From the NCBI RefSeq assembly GCF_002099195.1, contig NZ_NBYX01000004.1, positions 124,064 through 188,063 of the forward strand: a DNA stretch of 64,000 nucleotides, written 5' to 3'. The position numbers and the translations under genes are program-made. The stretch comes from Burkholderia puraquae. Lineage in GTDB: Bacteria > Pseudomonadota > Gammaproteobacteria > Burkholderiales > Burkholderiaceae. The notes beneath the pieces were generated by a model. The model did not search any database and was not told the DNA's origin. It worked only from the letters and a program-made list of their open reading frames with translations. Below, piece after piece: positions 17,663-29,205 of the stretch. Position 1 is the stretch's first letter; each line of letters starts with the position of its first letter.

Positions 17663-18721
17663 ATGGGTATCACCGTCCGTAACCTTCAGAAGCGCTTCGG
17701 CGATTTCACGGCACTCGACAACGTATCGCTCGACTTCCCGCCCGGCGAACTGGTCGCGCTGCTCGGGCCGTCCGGCTGCGGCAAGACCACGCTGCTGCGC
17801 GTGATCGCGGGCCTCGAGCACGCGGATGCCGGCCAGGTCGTGCTGCAGGGGCTCGACGTCGAGTCGGTCGGCGCACGCGACCGTCAGGTCGGTTTCGTGT
17901 TCCAGCACTACGCACTGTTTCGCCACATGACGGTCTTCGAGAACGTCGCGTTCGGGTTGCGCGTGAAGCCGCGCCGCGAGCGGCCGTCGGAAAGCGCGAT
18001 CCGCGACAAGGTGCACGAGTTGCTGAAGCTCGTGCAGCTCGACTGGCTCGCGCAGCGCTATCCGTCCGAGCTGTCGGGCGGCCAGCGCCAGCGCATCGCG
18101 CTCGCCCGCGCACTCGCGGTCGAGCCGAAGGTGCTGCTGCTCGACGAGCCGTTCGGCGCGCTCGATGCGAAGGTTCGCAAGGAACTGCGCGGCTGGCTGC
18201 GGCGCCTGCACGACGACCTGCACATCTCGACGATCTTCGTCACGCACGACCAGGAGGAGGCGCTGGAAGTCGCGGATCGCATCGTCGTGCTGAACCGCGG
18301 CCACGTCGAGCAGGTCGGCAGCCCGCAGGACGTCTACGATCATCCGCAGAGCGCGTTCGTCTACGAGTTCCTGGGCGCGGCCAACCGGCTGCCGGGCACG
18401 GTCGCCGGGCGCGGCTTCGTGGCCGAGGGCGCGGCCGCGCCGATCGAGGTCGACGCCGATTTCGCGGGCCCCGCGAATGCATACGTGCGGCCGCACGACC
18501 TGCAGCTCTGGCCGGTGGGCGAAGGGCACCGCGACGGCATCGCGGTGGACGTGCGTCGCGTGATCCCGCTCGGCGGTTCGGTGCGTGTGGAACTCGAGGC
18601 GCGCGCAGGCGGCGCGCTCGAGGCGGAACTCGATCGCGATGCATGGCGTGCGTTGTCGCTGCAGGTCGGTGATGGCGCGACCGCCGTGCCGCGCGCAGTG
18701 CGGGTGTTTCCTGCGCGTTGA
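17663..18721 (+). CDS. cysA: Sulfate ABC transporter ATPase CysA
   Basis: This 352-residue ATPase energises sulfate and thiosulfate import. Walker A is [11 protein letters not shown] (about residues 36-46), the signature is [16 protein letters not shown], Walker B is [16 protein letters not shown], and the switch His is in [10 protein letters not shown]. The C-terminal third is the TOBE-like regulatory region of CysA proteins. The ATG at 17663 follows an AAAGAGG ribosome site. Confidence 0.95.
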   Translation: MGITVRNLQKRFGDFTALDNVSLDFPPGELVALLGPSGCGKTTLLRVIAGLEHADAGQVVLQGLDVESVGARDRQVGFVFQHYALFRHMTVFENVAFGLRVKPRRERPSESAIRDKVHELLKLVQLDWLAQRYPSELSGGQRQRIALARALAVEPKVLLLDEPFGALDAKVRKELRGWLRRLHDDLHISTIFVTHDQEEALEVADRIVVLNRGHVEQVGSPQDVYDHPQSAFVYEFLGAANRLPGTVAGRGFVAEGAAAPIEVDADFAGPANAYVRPHDLQLWPVGEGHRDGIAVDVRRVIPLGGSVRVELEARAGGALEAELDRDAWRALSLQVGDGATAVPRAVRVFPAR

Positions 18722-18795
18722 CGCCAGAATGCAGGGCAGGGGCGGAAATTGCTCCGATTCAACAATCAAACAACGACAGCCTAAGAGGCATACCC

Positions 18796-19722
18796 ATGAA
18801 TTTTCAGCAATTGCGGTTCGTGCGCGAAGCGGTGCGCCAGAACATGAACCTGACGGAAGTCGCGAACGTGCTGTACACGTCGCAGTCGGGCGTGTCGAAG
18901 CAGATCAAGGATCTCGAGGATGAACTGGGCGTCGACATCTTCATCCGGCGCGGCAAGCGGCTGACGGGGCTCACGGAGCCCGGCAAGGCCGTGCACCAGT
19001 TGATCGAGCGGATGCTGCTCGACGCCGAGAACCTGCGCCGCGTCGCGCGCCAGTTCGCCGATCAGGACAGCGGCCACCTCGTCGTCGCGACCACGCACAC
19101 GCAGGCACGCTACGCACTGCCGAAGGTGATCCGGCAGTTCACCGACGTGTTCCCGAAGGTGCATCTCGCGCTGCGCCAGGGCAGCCCGCAGCAGATCGCG
19201 CAGATGATCCTGAACGGCGAGGCCGATCTCGGCATCTCGACCGAGGCGCTCGACCGCTATCCCGACATCGTCACGTTCCCGTGCTATTCGTGGCATCACA
19301 CGGTCGTCGTGCCGAAGGGCCATCCGCTCGTCGGCCGCGAGAACCTGACGCTCGAGGAAATCGCCGAGTACCCGATCATCACGTACGACCAGGACTTCAC
19401 GGGCCGCTCGCACATCGACCAGGCGTTCACGCAGGCGGGTGCCGTGCCCGACGTCGTACTGACCGCGATCGACGCGGACGTGATCAAGACGTATGTCGAA
19501 CTCGGAATGGGGATCGGCGTCGTCGCGGCGATGGCCTACGATCCGCAGCGCGATACAGGGCTCGTCGCACTCGATACGCAGCACCTGTTCGAGGCGAGCA
19601 CGACGCGAGTCGGGCTGCGCAAGGGCGCGTTCCTGCGTGCGTATGCGTACCGGCTGATCGAGATGTTCGCGCCGCACCTGAACGAAGCGGAAATCGCAGG
19701 ACTGTTGCGCGAAGCCGTTTGA
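18796..19722 (+). CDS. cysB: CysB-type LysR regulator of sulfur assimilation
   Basis: This 308-residue protein is a LysR regulator of the CysB/Cbl group. The family start MNFQQLRFVREAVRQNMNLT and the helix-turn-helix TSQSGVSKQIKDLEDELG are clear. The effector domain has the conserved THTQARYALPKVI and RQGSPQQIAQMILNGEADLG. CysB senses N-acetylserine and activates sulfate transport genes. It sits 74 bases behind cysA on the same strand with its own AAGAGG ribosome site, so it may be read from the operon or from a local promoter. Confidence 0.93.
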   Translation: MNFQQLRFVREAVRQNMNLTEVANVLYTSQSGVSKQIKDLEDELGVDIFIRRGKRLTGLTEPGKAVHQLIERMLLDAENLRRVARQFADQDSGHLVVATTHTQARYALPKVIRQFTDVFPKVHLALRQGSPQQIAQMILNGEADLGISTEALDRYPDIVTFPCYSWHHTVVVPKGHPLVGRENLTLEEIAEYPIITYDQDFTGRSHIDQAFTQAGAVPDVVLTAIDADVIKTYVELGMGIGVVAAMAYDPQRDTGLVALDTQHLFEASTTRVGLRKGAFLRAYAYRLIEMFAPHLNEAEIAGLLREAV

Positions 19723-20220
19723 CGGCAGCGTGTCGCGCACCGTTGCCGCGGATGGCGCGACGTACGTGCACGGGATGGCATGCATCGGGCGGCGGCAGGC
19801 AATCTGCCGCCGTCATGGTTATCCGGTTGATCGACGCATCGACCGCAATCGCGGTTTCCCATCCGATTCTTCGCCGCACGCGGCGAACGACATGTGTTCG
19901 CTTGCCAGCACAACCACCAGAACAAGACGGCCCGCTTGAACGCCCCGTTTCGGTTTCGGCCATCCCGCCATACCGGACGATCTGTTGCCCGGCCATTGTG
20001 ATTCAATCGGGTGAATGCTCGATGACGAGCATTCATGCTGCACGTTGCCCGCCATCCTGACCGGCCGGTCCCGCACCAGCGGCGCGACGTCGGGACGAAG
20101 TGCGGAAAGCCAAGCCGGCAGGCCGTCCGCATTCACAAAACAATGCGCGCGGATTGCCCGTTCCGACACACTCGGAGACCTATCGCGCAGCACGCGACAC
20201 GCGTGACGACGAGGTAAACA
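19723..20220 (+). other. Intergenic region between cysB and the DUF805 gene
   Basis: This 498-base stretch has several overlapping frames but none with a ribosome site or a recognisable product. It contains one strong inverted repeat at 20012-20035. No promoter stands out. The last 20 bases carry a GACGAGGTAAACA ribosome site for the next gene. Confidence 0.5.
20012..20035. repeat. Perfect ten-pair inverted repeat
   Basis: TGAATGCTCG (20012-20021) and CGAGCATTCA (20026-20035) are exact complements around the loop ATGA. No T tract follows on either strand, so it looks more like an operator or RNA structural element than an intrinsic terminator. Confidence 0.6.
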
Positions 20221-20607
20221 ATGAATCTGAAAGGGTTTCTCTTTTCCTTCGAAGGCCGGATCGGGCGCCTGCCGTGGTGGATCTACGCGCTGGCTTCCAC
20301 GGTGCTCGGCGCGATGTTCGATGCGGGTTCCCGCGGCGCGCCGGAAGACGATCTGCCGCTGCTGGCGATGCCGGTCCTCGTCGCCATTGCGATCGTCGCG
20401 GTGTGGTCGTCGATTGCGGTCGGCGTGAAGCGGCTGCACGACATCGACAAGTCGGGATGGTGGATGCTGTTGCTGTTCGTGCCGATCGTCGGCGCCCTCG
20501 CGTTATTCGTGATGAATGGCTTCATCGCCGGTACGCCGCATGCGAACCGATTCGGCGAGCCGCCGTCGGCGGATGAAGATGAGCCGGCGCCGCAGGATCC
20601 GGCGTGA
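20221..20607 (+). CDS. DUF805 inner-membrane protein
   Basis: This 128-residue protein starts NLKGFLFSFEGRIGRLPWWI, the DUF805 signature (F-x-GR-x2R-x2WW). It has three or four membrane segments, and VGVKRLHDIDKSGWWMLL is the second conserved block. The C-terminal 20 residues are acidic and Pro-rich. Members such as YhaH are small inner-membrane proteins of unknown function. It stands alone between the sulfate and ribose loci. Confidence 0.9.
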   Translation: MNLKGFLFSFEGRIGRLPWWIYALASTVLGAMFDAGSRGAPEDDLPLLAMPVLVAIAIVAVWSSIAVGVKRLHDIDKSGWWMLLLFVPIVGALALFVMNGFIAGTPHANRFGEPPSADEDEPAPQDPA

Positions 20608-20684
20608 CGCGCGCTCCGAATAAACCCTTAAATATTGATCAGACAGGTTGCGCGCCGAGGCGAATCGGTACAGCATAGCCTTCA

Positions 20685-20709
20685 CTCCGCCGGCGTCCCG
20701 CCGGCGGAG
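20685..20709. terminator. GC-rich hairpin after the DUF805 gene
   Basis: CTCCGCCGGCG (20685-20695) and CGCCGGCGGAG (20699-20709) form an eleven-pair stem with a three-base loop. There is no T tract, so it may be a weak or factor-dependent terminator between DUF805 and rbsB. Confidence 0.4.
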
Positions 20710-20810
20710 GCGCGTAAACGACAGCACGCGCCAGGCAGTCGGCCGTCTGCCTCGCTTCCATTCCGTGGTACCGACAGCAGCATCGATGGCCATTGCCCGG
20801 GTAGTGTGGC

Positions 20811-20822
20811 GCAAACGTTTGC
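20811..20822. promoter_or_regulatory. RbsR operator upstream of rbsB
   Basis: GCAAACGTTTGC is a perfect twelve-base palindrome with the central CG typical of LacI-family operators, and it matches the core of known ribose repressor sites. It lies 63 bases before the rbsB ATG. The operon's own LacI-type regulator (24646-25677) is the obvious ligand. Confidence 0.8.
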
Positions 20823-20884
20823 TCACATTAAAACAACAGTCAAACAATAATCCGGCCCTTGGGGCCAGTCGCCAGGAGATGTGT

Positions 20885-21835
20885 ATGAATGTCCTCTTTC
20901 GCCGTCGCTTCCTGACCGCCGCGCTCGCTGCCGTGGCGGTCGCCGCCGCACCGGCCGTCCACGCGCAATCTACGGCCAAGCCGAAGGTCGCGCTCGTGAT
21001 GAAGTCGCTCGCCAACGAGTTCTTCCTGACGATGGAAACGGGGGCGAAGGAATACCAGAAACACAACGCGAGCCAGTTCGACCTGATCACCAACGGCATC
21101 AAGGACGAGACCGACACCGCGAACCAGATCCGCATCGTCGAGCAGATGATCGTGTCGAAGGTCGATGCGATCGTGCTCGCGCCGGCCGATTCGAAGGCGC
21201 TCGTGCCGGTCGTGAAGAAGGCGGCCGACGCGGGCATCATCGTCGTGAACATCGACAACCGGCTCGACGCCGACGTGCTGAAGTCGAAGAACCTGAACGT
21301 CCCGTTCGTCGGCCCGGACAACCGCAAGGGCGCGCGCAAGATCGGCGATTACCTCGCGAAGCGGCTGAAGGCGGGCGACCAGGTCGGCATCGTCGAAGGC
21401 GTGTCGACGACGACCAATGCGCAGCAGCGTACGGCCGGCTTCCAGGACGCGATGAAGGCGGGCGGGATGAAGGTCGTGTCGGTGCAGTCCGGCGAATGGG
21501 AGATCGACAAGGGCAATGCGGTCGCTGCCGCGATGCTCAACGAATACCCGAACCTGAAGGCGCTGTTGTGCGGCAACGACAACATGGCGATCGGCGCCGT
21601 GTCGGCCGTGCGCGCGGCCGGCAAGCAGGGCAAGGTGCTCGTGGTCGGCTACGACAACATCAACGCGATCAAGCCGATGCTGAAGGACGGCCGCGTGCTC
21701 GCGACCGCCGATCAGTACGCGGCGAAGCAGGCCGTGTTCGGCATCGACACGGCGCTCAAGGCGATCGCCGAGCACCGCAAGCAGGCCGACATGTCGGGCG
21801 TGGTCGAGACGCCGGTGGATCTCGTGACGAAGTGA
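20885..21835 (+). CDS. rbsB: Ribose ABC transporter periplasmic binding protein
   Basis: This 316-residue protein has a signal peptide at residues 1-27 (FRRRFLTAALAAVAVAAAPAVHAQ) and a type I sugar-binding fold. Sugar-contacting features include ANEFFLTMETGAKEYQ, VEGVSTTTNAQQRTAGF and CGNDNMAIGAV. The ATG at 20885 has AGGAGA upstream; an earlier in-frame ATG at 20648 would put 79 extra residues before the signal peptide and is rejected. It opens the rbsBACRK operon. The next gene begins about 145 bases later. Ribose is the likely ligand because of the ribokinase. Confidence 0.9.
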   Translation: MNVLFRRRFLTAALAAVAVAAAPAVHAQSTAKPKVALVMKSLANEFFLTMETGAKEYQKHNASQFDLITNGIKDETDTANQIRIVEQMIVSKVDAIVLAPADSKALVPVVKKAADAGIIVVNIDNRLDADVLKSKNLNVPFVGPDNRKGARKIGDYLAKRLKAGDQVGIVEGVSTTTNAQQRTAGFQDAMKAGGMKVVSVQSGEWEIDKGNAVAAAMLNEYPNLKALLCGNDNMAIGAVSAVRAAGKQGKVLVVGYDNINAIKPMLKDGRVLATADQYAAKQAVFGIDTALKAIAEHRKQADMSGVVETPVDLVTK

Positions 21836-21980
21836 CGCAACTCCGATGCGGCCGCCGCCCTCAAGAATCTGGCGTGGCGGCCGTTATCCGGAGTGAGCGC
21901 GATCACGGCCACTGCATGCACATGCACTTGTGAGCGTCACACCCGCGCGCCGCGTGCGCGCGGCCGCAACCAGGATCGCG

Positions 21981-23590
<1,610 letters not shown>

Positions 23591-23594
<4 letters not shown>

Positions 23595-24610
23595 CCCAGC
23601 CTCCCGTAACCCCGACCGACGCAGGCGCGCAGCAGGACGTGACGGGGCGCCGTGCGCGCACGCTGTCCGGCACGCGGCTCGGCCTGTCGAACTATCTCGG
23701 GCTCGCCGGTGCGCTCGCCGCGATGGTCGTGCTGTTTTCGACGCTGAGTTCGCATTTCCTGACCTACGATACGTTCAGCACGATCGCGAACCAGATTCCC
23801 GATCTCGTCGTGATGTCGGTCGGAATGACCTTCGTGCTGATCATTGCCGGGATCGACCTGTCGGTCGGCTCGGTGCTCGCGCTGGCCGCGTCGATGGTCA
23901 GCGTCGCCGCGCTGAAATGGCAGTGGGGGCCGCTGCCGGCCGCGCTGATCGGCATCGCGGTCGCGACCGTCACGGGTGCGCTGACGGGCGCGGTCACGGT
24001 CGGCTGGCGGATCCCGTCGTTCATCGTGTCGCTCGGCGTGCTGGAGGCTGCGCGCGGCCTCGCGTACCAGCTGACGAATTCGCGCACGGCCTATATCGGC
24101 GATGCGTTCGATTTCCTGTCGAACCCGATCGCGCTCGGCATCTCGCCGGCGTTCCTGATCGCGGTCGCGGTGATGATCGCGGCCCAGTTCGTGCTGACGC
24201 GCACCGTGTTCGGACGCTATCTCGTCGGGATCGGCACGAACGAGGAAGCCGTCCGACTTGCGGGGGTTAACCCGAGGCCGTATAAAATTCTCGTATTCGC
24301 ACTGATGGGCGCGCTCGCGGGGCTCGCCTCGCTGTTCCAGATTTCGCGGCTCGAGGCGGCCGACCCGAACGCGGGCGTCGGCCTCGAACTGCAGGTGATC
24401 GCCGCCGTCGTGATCGGCGGCACGAGCCTGATGGGCGGGCGCGGCTCGGTGATCAGCACGTTCTTTGGCGTGTTGATCATCTCCGTGCTGGCCGCGGGGC
24501 TGGCGCAGATCGGCGCGAACGAGCCGACGAAACGGATCATCACCGGCGCGGTGATCGTGGTGGCGGTCGTGCTCGATACGTATCGCAGCCGGCGCACGGG
24601 CGTGCGGTAG
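23591..24610 (+). CDS. rbsC: Ribose ABC transporter permease
   Basis: This 339-residue inner-membrane protein has eight to ten hydrophobic segments. Conserved RbsC blocks are IIAGIDLSVGSVLALA, VTVGWRIPSFIVSLGVL, GIGTNEEAVRLAGVN and VIAAVVIGGTSLMGGRGS. The ATG overlaps the rbsA stop as ATGA, and the N-terminal 35 residues are polar. It forms the homodimeric channel for ribose. The regulator gene follows after 35 bases. Confidence 0.93.
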
Positions 24611-24645
24611 AAAGACAGACAGAACAGACCAGAGAGAAACGGGAA

Positions 24646-25677
24646 ATGGCGACGATCAAGGATGTGGCAGCCATGGCGGGCGTGTCGTTTACGACCGTCT
24701 CGCACGTGGTGAACAATTCGCGGCCAGTGTCCGCGGATGTGCGCGCGAAGGTCGAGGGCGCAATTCGCGAGTTGAATTACGTGCCGTCGGCCGTGGCGCG
24801 CTCGCTGAAGGCACGTGCGACGGCGACCATCGGCCTCGTCGTGCCGAACAGCACGAATCCGTACTTCGCGGAGCTTGCACGCGGCATCGAGGATCAATGC
24901 GCGGCCAACGGCTATTGCGTGTTCTTCTGCAACTCGGACGACGATCCCGTGAAGCAGCGCAACTACCTGCGCGTGCTGCAGGAAAAGCGCATCGACGGGC
25001 TGATCGTCGCATCGGCGGGCGAGGATGCGGTACTTGCGCAGACGCTTGCGGACATCCATGCGCCGCTCGTCGTCGTCGACCGCAACATCGAGGGGCTCGC
25101 GGCCGATCTCGTGCAGATCGACCACGAGCGCGGCGCATACCTGGCGACGCGCCACCTGCTCGAACTCGGGCACGCGAAGATCGGTTGCATCACGGGGCCG
25201 ACCGACACGGCAGTGAGCGCGATGCGCGTGCACGGCTTCATCCGCGCGATGGCCGAGCGCGGTGTCGATATCGTGCCGGGCGCGATTGCCGAAAGCGACT
25301 TCTCGTGCCTCGGCGGCTATCACGCGGCGTCGCGGCTGTTCGAATCGGTGCGGCCGAGTGCGATCTTCGCGGGCAACGACCTGATGGGCGTCGGCGCACT
25401 GCGCGCGGCGGCCGAGCGCGGGATGCGCGTGCCCGACGACTGTTCGATCATCGGGTTCGACGACATCGAATTTTCCCGCTACACGTATCCGGCACTGTCG
25501 ACGGTCGGCCAGTCGGTGCGCGCGCTCGGCGAAATGGCCGCGCAGACGCTGATCGAGCGGATCGGCGGCGGCTCGACCGCCGTGCCGAGCCGCCGGCGTG
25601 TCGTGTCGCCGCGCCTCGTGCTGCGTGAATCGACGGCGGTCTACCGCGAGCCGCCGGCGTCCGGCGGTCGTGCATGA
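24646..25677 (+). CDS. rbsR: LacI family ribose operon repressor
   Basis: This 343-residue regulator begins ATIKDVAAMAGVSFTTVSHV, a textbook LacI-family helix-turn-helix, with the hinge helix AVARSLKARAT after it. The effector domain resembles sugar-binding proteins (GLVVPNSTNPYFAEL, AIFAGNDLMGVGAL, GFDDIEFSRYTYPALSTV). The palindrome at 20811-20822 is its likely operator. It is placed inside the operon between rbsC and rbsK, with a GAGAAACGGGAA ribosome site before the ATG, so the operon probably regulates itself. Confidence 0.92.
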   Translation: MATIKDVAAMAGVSFTTVSHVVNNSRPVSADVRAKVEGAIRELNYVPSAVARSLKARATATIGLVVPNSTNPYFAELARGIEDQCAANGYCVFFCNSDDDPVKQRNYLRVLQEKRIDGLIVASAGEDAVLAQTLADIHAPLVVVDRNIEGLAADLVQIDHERGAYLATRHLLELGHAKIGCITGPTDTAVSAMRVHGFIRAMAERGVDIVPGAIAESDFSCLGGYHAASRLFESVRPSAIFAGNDLMGVGALRAAAERGMRVPDDCSIIGFDDIEFSRYTYPALSTVGQSVRALGEMAAQTLIERIGGGSTAVPSRRRVVSPRLVLRESTAVYREPPASGGRA

Positions 25678-26603
25678 CGGCGCCCGCAGCAAGCGCCGGC
25701 CGCGTGACGGTGGTCGGCAGCCTCAACATGGATCTCGTCGTCCGCGCGCCGCGTCTGCCCTTGCCGGGCGAAACGCTCGCCGGTCATGCGTTCGCGCAGG
25801 CGGCGGGCGGCAAGGGCGGCAACCAGGCCGTCGCGGCCGCGCGGCTGGGCGCGCAGGTCGCGATGATCGGCTGCGTCGGCGCGGATGCGCACGGCGCGGC
25901 ACTGCGCGCGGGCCTCGAAACCGAAGGGATCGACTGCGCGGGGCTCGCGACGAGCGCGTCGGCGTCGACCGGTGTCGCGCTGATCGTCGTCGACGATGCG
26001 AGCCAGAACGCGATCGTGATCGTCGCAGGCGGCAACGGCGAGGTCACGACCGAAACGATCGCACGGCACGAGGCCGCACTGGCGACGGCCGACGTGCTGA
26101 TCTGCCAGCTCGAGACGCCGCCGGACGCGGTGTTCGCGGCGCTGTCGGCCGGGCGCCGGCTCGGCCGCACGGTGGTGCTCAATCCGGCCCCGGCCGTCGC
26201 ACCGTTGCCGGATGGCTGGCTGCCGCTCGTCGATTACCTGATCCCGAACGAGGTCGAGGCGGCCGCGCTGACCGCGCTGCCGGTGCGCGACCCGGTGGAG
26301 GCGGAAGCCGCCGCGCGCGTGCTGCAGGCAGGCGGCGCGCGCAACGTGCTGGTCACGCTGGGCGCGCGCGGCGTGCTTGCGCTGACGGCCGATGGCGCCG
26401 CCCGGCACTATCCGGCGCCGGCGGTGCAGGCCGTCGACACGACAGCGGCCGGAGATACCTTCATCGGCGGCTTTTCCGCGCGGCTTGCGGCCGGCGCGGA
26501 CGTCGACACGGCCATCCGCTTCGCACAACGCGCAGCGGCACTGTCGGTCACGCGCGCGGGCGCGCAGCCGTCGATTCCAACCCTTGCCGAACTGGCCGGA
26601 TAG
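25674..26603 (+). CDS. rbsK: Ribokinase
   Basis: This 309-residue PfkB-family kinase phosphorylates ribose to ribose 5-phosphate in the cytoplasm. Substrate-binding features are GSLNMDLVVRAPRLPLPGET at the start and GGKGGNQAVAAARLG (about residues 43-57). The catalytic motif is VDTTAAGDTFIGGFSARLA near residue 255, with the Asp base in AAGD. The ATG overlaps the rbsR stop codon, so it is translationally coupled. It is the last gene of the ribose operon. Confidence 0.95.
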   Translation: MTAPAASAGRVTVVGSLNMDLVVRAPRLPLPGETLAGHAFAQAAGGKGGNQAVAAARLGAQVAMIGCVGADAHGAALRAGLETEGIDCAGLATSASASTGVALIVVDDASQNAIVIVAGGNGEVTTETIARHEAALATADVLICQLETPPDAVFAALSAGRRLGRTVVLNPAPAVAPLPDGWLPLVDYLIPNEVEAAALTALPVRDPVEAEAAARVLQAGGARNVLVTLGARGVLALTADGAARHYPAPAVQAVDTTAAGDTFIGGFSARLAAGADVDTAIRFAQRAAALSVTRAGAQPSIPTLAELAG

Positions 26604-26881
26604 GGCCGGATCACGCATCGCGGCCGGTTCGTCGCCAACGACGGCCGGCCGCGTGTTGGTGACGCTCGCCGGCAGCGGCGATCCCGCCATCGCGTTGCTT
26701 CTCGTACACGTCGAGGCGTGCATTATTTGTTCAGCAATTTGTAATAAACAGACGAATAATTCGAAAAAATAACGTAAACACCATCAAGTTGTGCTGTGCG
26801 TGGTCGTAAATGCATCAGGTGAAGCAATGCTTCGAAGCGACGGGCCTGTCCCGTCCATCACGACGCAACACAGGAAGGATG

Positions 26882-28654
26882 ATGGTGTTCAAAAACCTGA
26901 CGATTCGTGCGCGCATCGGTTTCACGATGGCGTTTCTGGCGGTGCTCCTGGGGGTGATCGGCGGGCTCGGCGTGTACGGAATGACACGCGCGAACGACAC
27001 GACGCGCGATATGTTCACGAACCTGATGCCCAGCGCGGTCGACGTCTCGGTGGCCGAGATCTACGCTGCACGTGAGCGCCTGGCGCTCGACCGTGCGGCG
27101 CTCCTGGCCAGCACGCCGGACGCGGCGGCGGCCGTCGAGCGAAGCCGCGCGATGCGCGCGCAGTCCGACACGTGGTGGCAGAAGTACCTCGCGTTGCCGC
27201 GCGGCCCGGAGGAAGACCGGCTCGCACAGGACGTCGCCGCGAAGCGGCAGGCATTGCAGCGCGAGTGCGATGCGTTCGCGAGTGTGATCGGGGCGAATCA
27301 GGCCGACCGGATCGGCGACGGCGCGAAGCAGCTCCAGGCACGCTACAACGACCTCGCGATGGCGAGCGAGGCGCTGCGCAACTTCCAGTTCACTGATGGG
27401 CAAACCAGCTTCGATCACGCGGAATCGGTGTACGACACGCTGCGCGTACTGGCGATCGTCGCGCTGGTGGCCGGCTTCGGCGCCGCGGTGGTGTCGTGGC
27501 TGACGCTGAGCCGCGCGATCGGCCGCCCGATTGCCGACGCGCTCGCGCATTTCGACGCGATTGCCGCCGGCGACCTGCGCCGGCCGATCGTCGTGGACCG
27601 GCATGACGAGATGGGCCAGCTTCTCGAAGGCCTCGGCAAGATGCAGCGCGGGCTTGTCGACACGGTGCGCACCGTGCGGGGCGGCAGCGAGTCGATCGCG
27701 ACCGCGGCGCGCCAGATTGCGGCCGGCAACATCGACCTGTCGTCGCGCACCGAGGAGCAGGCCGCGGCGCTGCAGGAAACCGCGTCGAGCATGGAGCAGC
27801 TGACCGGCACCGTGAAACAGAACGCGGACAATGCACGCCAGGCCAGTTCGCTGGCTGCGAATGCGTCGGAGATTGCAAACAAGGGCAATACGGTGGTCGG
27901 CCAGGTGGTCGGCACGATGGGCGAGATCAACGACAGCTCGGCGAAGATCGCGGACATCATCGCGATCATCGAGGGAATCGCGTTCCAGACCAACATTCTT
28001 GCGCTGAATGCAGCCGTCGAAGCCGCGCGGGCAGGCGAGGAAGGCCGCGGTTTCGCGGTCGTCGCGGGCGAGGTGCGCAGCCTGGCCCAGCGTTCGTCGA
28101 CCGCCGCCAAGGAGATCAAGGTGCTGATCGACGCGTCGGTGGAGCGCATCCGGTCGGGTTCCACGCTGGTCGACGAAGCAGGGCGCACGATGAGCGACGT
28201 GATCAGCGCTGTGCAGCGCGTGACGGACATCATGGGCGAGATCGCGGCGGCGTCCGAGGAGCAGAGCGGCGGGATCGACCAGGTGGCGCGCGCGGTCGCG
28301 CAGATGGACGAGGTCACGCAGCAGAATGCGGCGCTCGTCGAGGAAGCCGCGGCCGCCGCGCAATCGCTCGACGAACAGGCCGGGCGCCTGCGCGAAACGG
28401 CAGCGGTGTTCCAGCTCGACGACGACACGTCGCGCTCGGGCGCCGCGGCTCCGGTTCCGGCGGCGGTGCGTCACGCGCCGCGCGCGCCGTCGGCAGCGGT
28501 TGCCGTGCCCGTTCAGGCAGCTGCGCGCGACGATCGCGATGCACCGCCGAAGCGCGCGGCCGCGGCGGCGCCGGTGCGCAAGCCCGTCGCGGCCTCTGCT
28601 GCGCCGGCGCAGACTGCCGCCACCGCTGACGCGGACGACTGGGAAACCTTCTGA
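26882..28654 (+). CDS. Methyl-accepting chemotaxis protein with CheR-binding tail
   Basis: This 590-residue chemoreceptor has membrane helix 1 at about residues 11-33, a periplasmic four-helix-bundle sensor (Tar/Tsr type, about 35-190), and membrane helix 2 near 190-212. A HAMP domain and a signalling domain follow, with the invariant hairpin tip [20 protein letters not shown] near residue 370. A Pro/Ala-rich linker of about 70 residues leads to the C-terminal DDWETF, like the pentapeptide that tethers CheR and CheB. I prefer the ATG at 26882, with AGGA six bases before; 26879 is also possible. It follows rbsK by 278 bases, so a link to ribose sensing is possible. Confidence 0.92.
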   Translation: MVFKNLTIRARIGFTMAFLAVLLGVIGGLGVYGMTRANDTTRDMFTNLMPSAVDVSVAEIYAARERLALDRAALLASTPDAAAAVERSRAMRAQSDTWWQKYLALPRGPEEDRLAQDVAAKRQALQRECDAFASVIGANQADRIGDGAKQLQARYNDLAMASEALRNFQFTDGQTSFDHAESVYDTLRVLAIVALVAGFGAAVVSWLTLSRAIGRPIADALAHFDAIAAGDLRRPIVVDRHDEMGQLLEGLGKMQRGLVDTVRTVRGGSESIATAARQIAAGNIDLSSRTEEQAAALQETASSMEQLTGTVKQNADNARQASSLAANASEIANKGNTVVGQVVGTMGEINDSSAKIADIIAIIEGIAFQTNILALNAAVEAARAGEEGRGFAVVAGEVRSLAQRSSTAAKEIKVLIDASVERIRSGSTLVDEAGRTMSDVISAVQRVTDIMGEIAAASEEQSGGIDQVARAVAQMDEVTQQNAALVEEAAAAAQSLDEQAGRLRETAAVFQLDDDTSRSGAAAPVPAAVRHAPRAPSAAVAVPVQAAARDDRDAPPKRAAAAAPVRKPVAASAAPAQTAATADADDWETF

Positions 28655-28692
28655 TTCGCGCTCGCCGCGCATCTATCCCCATTTGGTGACGA

Positions 28693-28719
28693 ACGACGCC
28701 CGCGACATGCGGGCGTCGT
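28693..28719 (+). terminator. Intrinsic terminator of the chemoreceptor gene
   Basis: ACGACGCCCGC (28693-28703) and GCGGGCGTCGT (28709-28719) form an eleven-pair perfect stem with the loop GACAT. A short CGTTT follows. It starts 39 bases past the stop codon. Confidence 0.7.
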
Positions 28720-29080
28720 CGTTTCGGCGGCGGAGAAATGTGACAGGCGATGTGCGCGAACGACGATCGTGCATCGCCGCGTGCATCGCGTGACCTGCAT
28801 CGACGGATGCGTGCACGGGTGCAGGTGCAGTTCCCGCATCGGCTGTACGGGTATCTCCGTAGGGGCGCTGCGAAAAAAATTTGTAACGGCGTGCGTAACG
28901 TGTCGTCGCATACGGCCGCTCGAACGTATAGGTATGAAGGGGAGAAGTGACGACGTCGGATGTGTCCAACGCACAAGATGTTCCGTCGTTCGACGAGACG
29001 TGACGGATGCAGTTTCTGCGGCTCGGGAGATCGATTGTAAAACGACGAAATGTGTTGTCCAAGCGGTGTTGTCGAGAATG

Positions 29081-29104
29081 ACGAACTTCATACGAAGAGT
29101 TCGT
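29081..29104. repeat. Inverted repeat followed by poly-A before prkA
   Basis: ACGAACT (29081-29087) and AGTTCGT (29098-29104) are exact complements with inner TTC/GAA pairing as well. Eight A residues follow almost directly. It lies about 100 bases before the prkA ATG and could be an operator or an RNA leader structure. Confidence 0.45.
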
Positions 29105-29205
29105 GAAAAAAAATAAGAAAGGGTTTAGGATGAATTCGAACGCGCTTGCTTCTGCGCAGTCGTACGAAGGCAGGCAAGTCTTCAGACTCAGGCGAGGGAG
29201 GTAGC

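Larger units (their letters stand above)
28655..29205 (+). other. Long leader region upstream of prkA
   Basis: This 551-base gap holds the MCP terminator (28693-28719), then about 480 bases with falling GC content, an inverted repeat at 29081-29104 and a poly-A stretch at 29106-29112. I see no sigma-54 TGG-N10-GC motif and no convincing gene. A frame starting at 29146 runs into prkA, but the strong GGGAGG ribosome site belongs to the ATG at 29206. Confidence 0.5.

Noticed and set aside
20648..20884. N-terminal extension of rbsB from an upstream ATG
   Set aside because: It would put 79 residues before a clear signal peptide and would span the RbsR operator. AGGAGA lies before the ATG at 20885.
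28750..29116. Small plus-strand frames in the prkA leader
   Set aside because: No ribosome sites and no conserved-looking sequence; the 115-codon frame runs through the inverted repeat and ends in Lys codons of the poly-A stretch.
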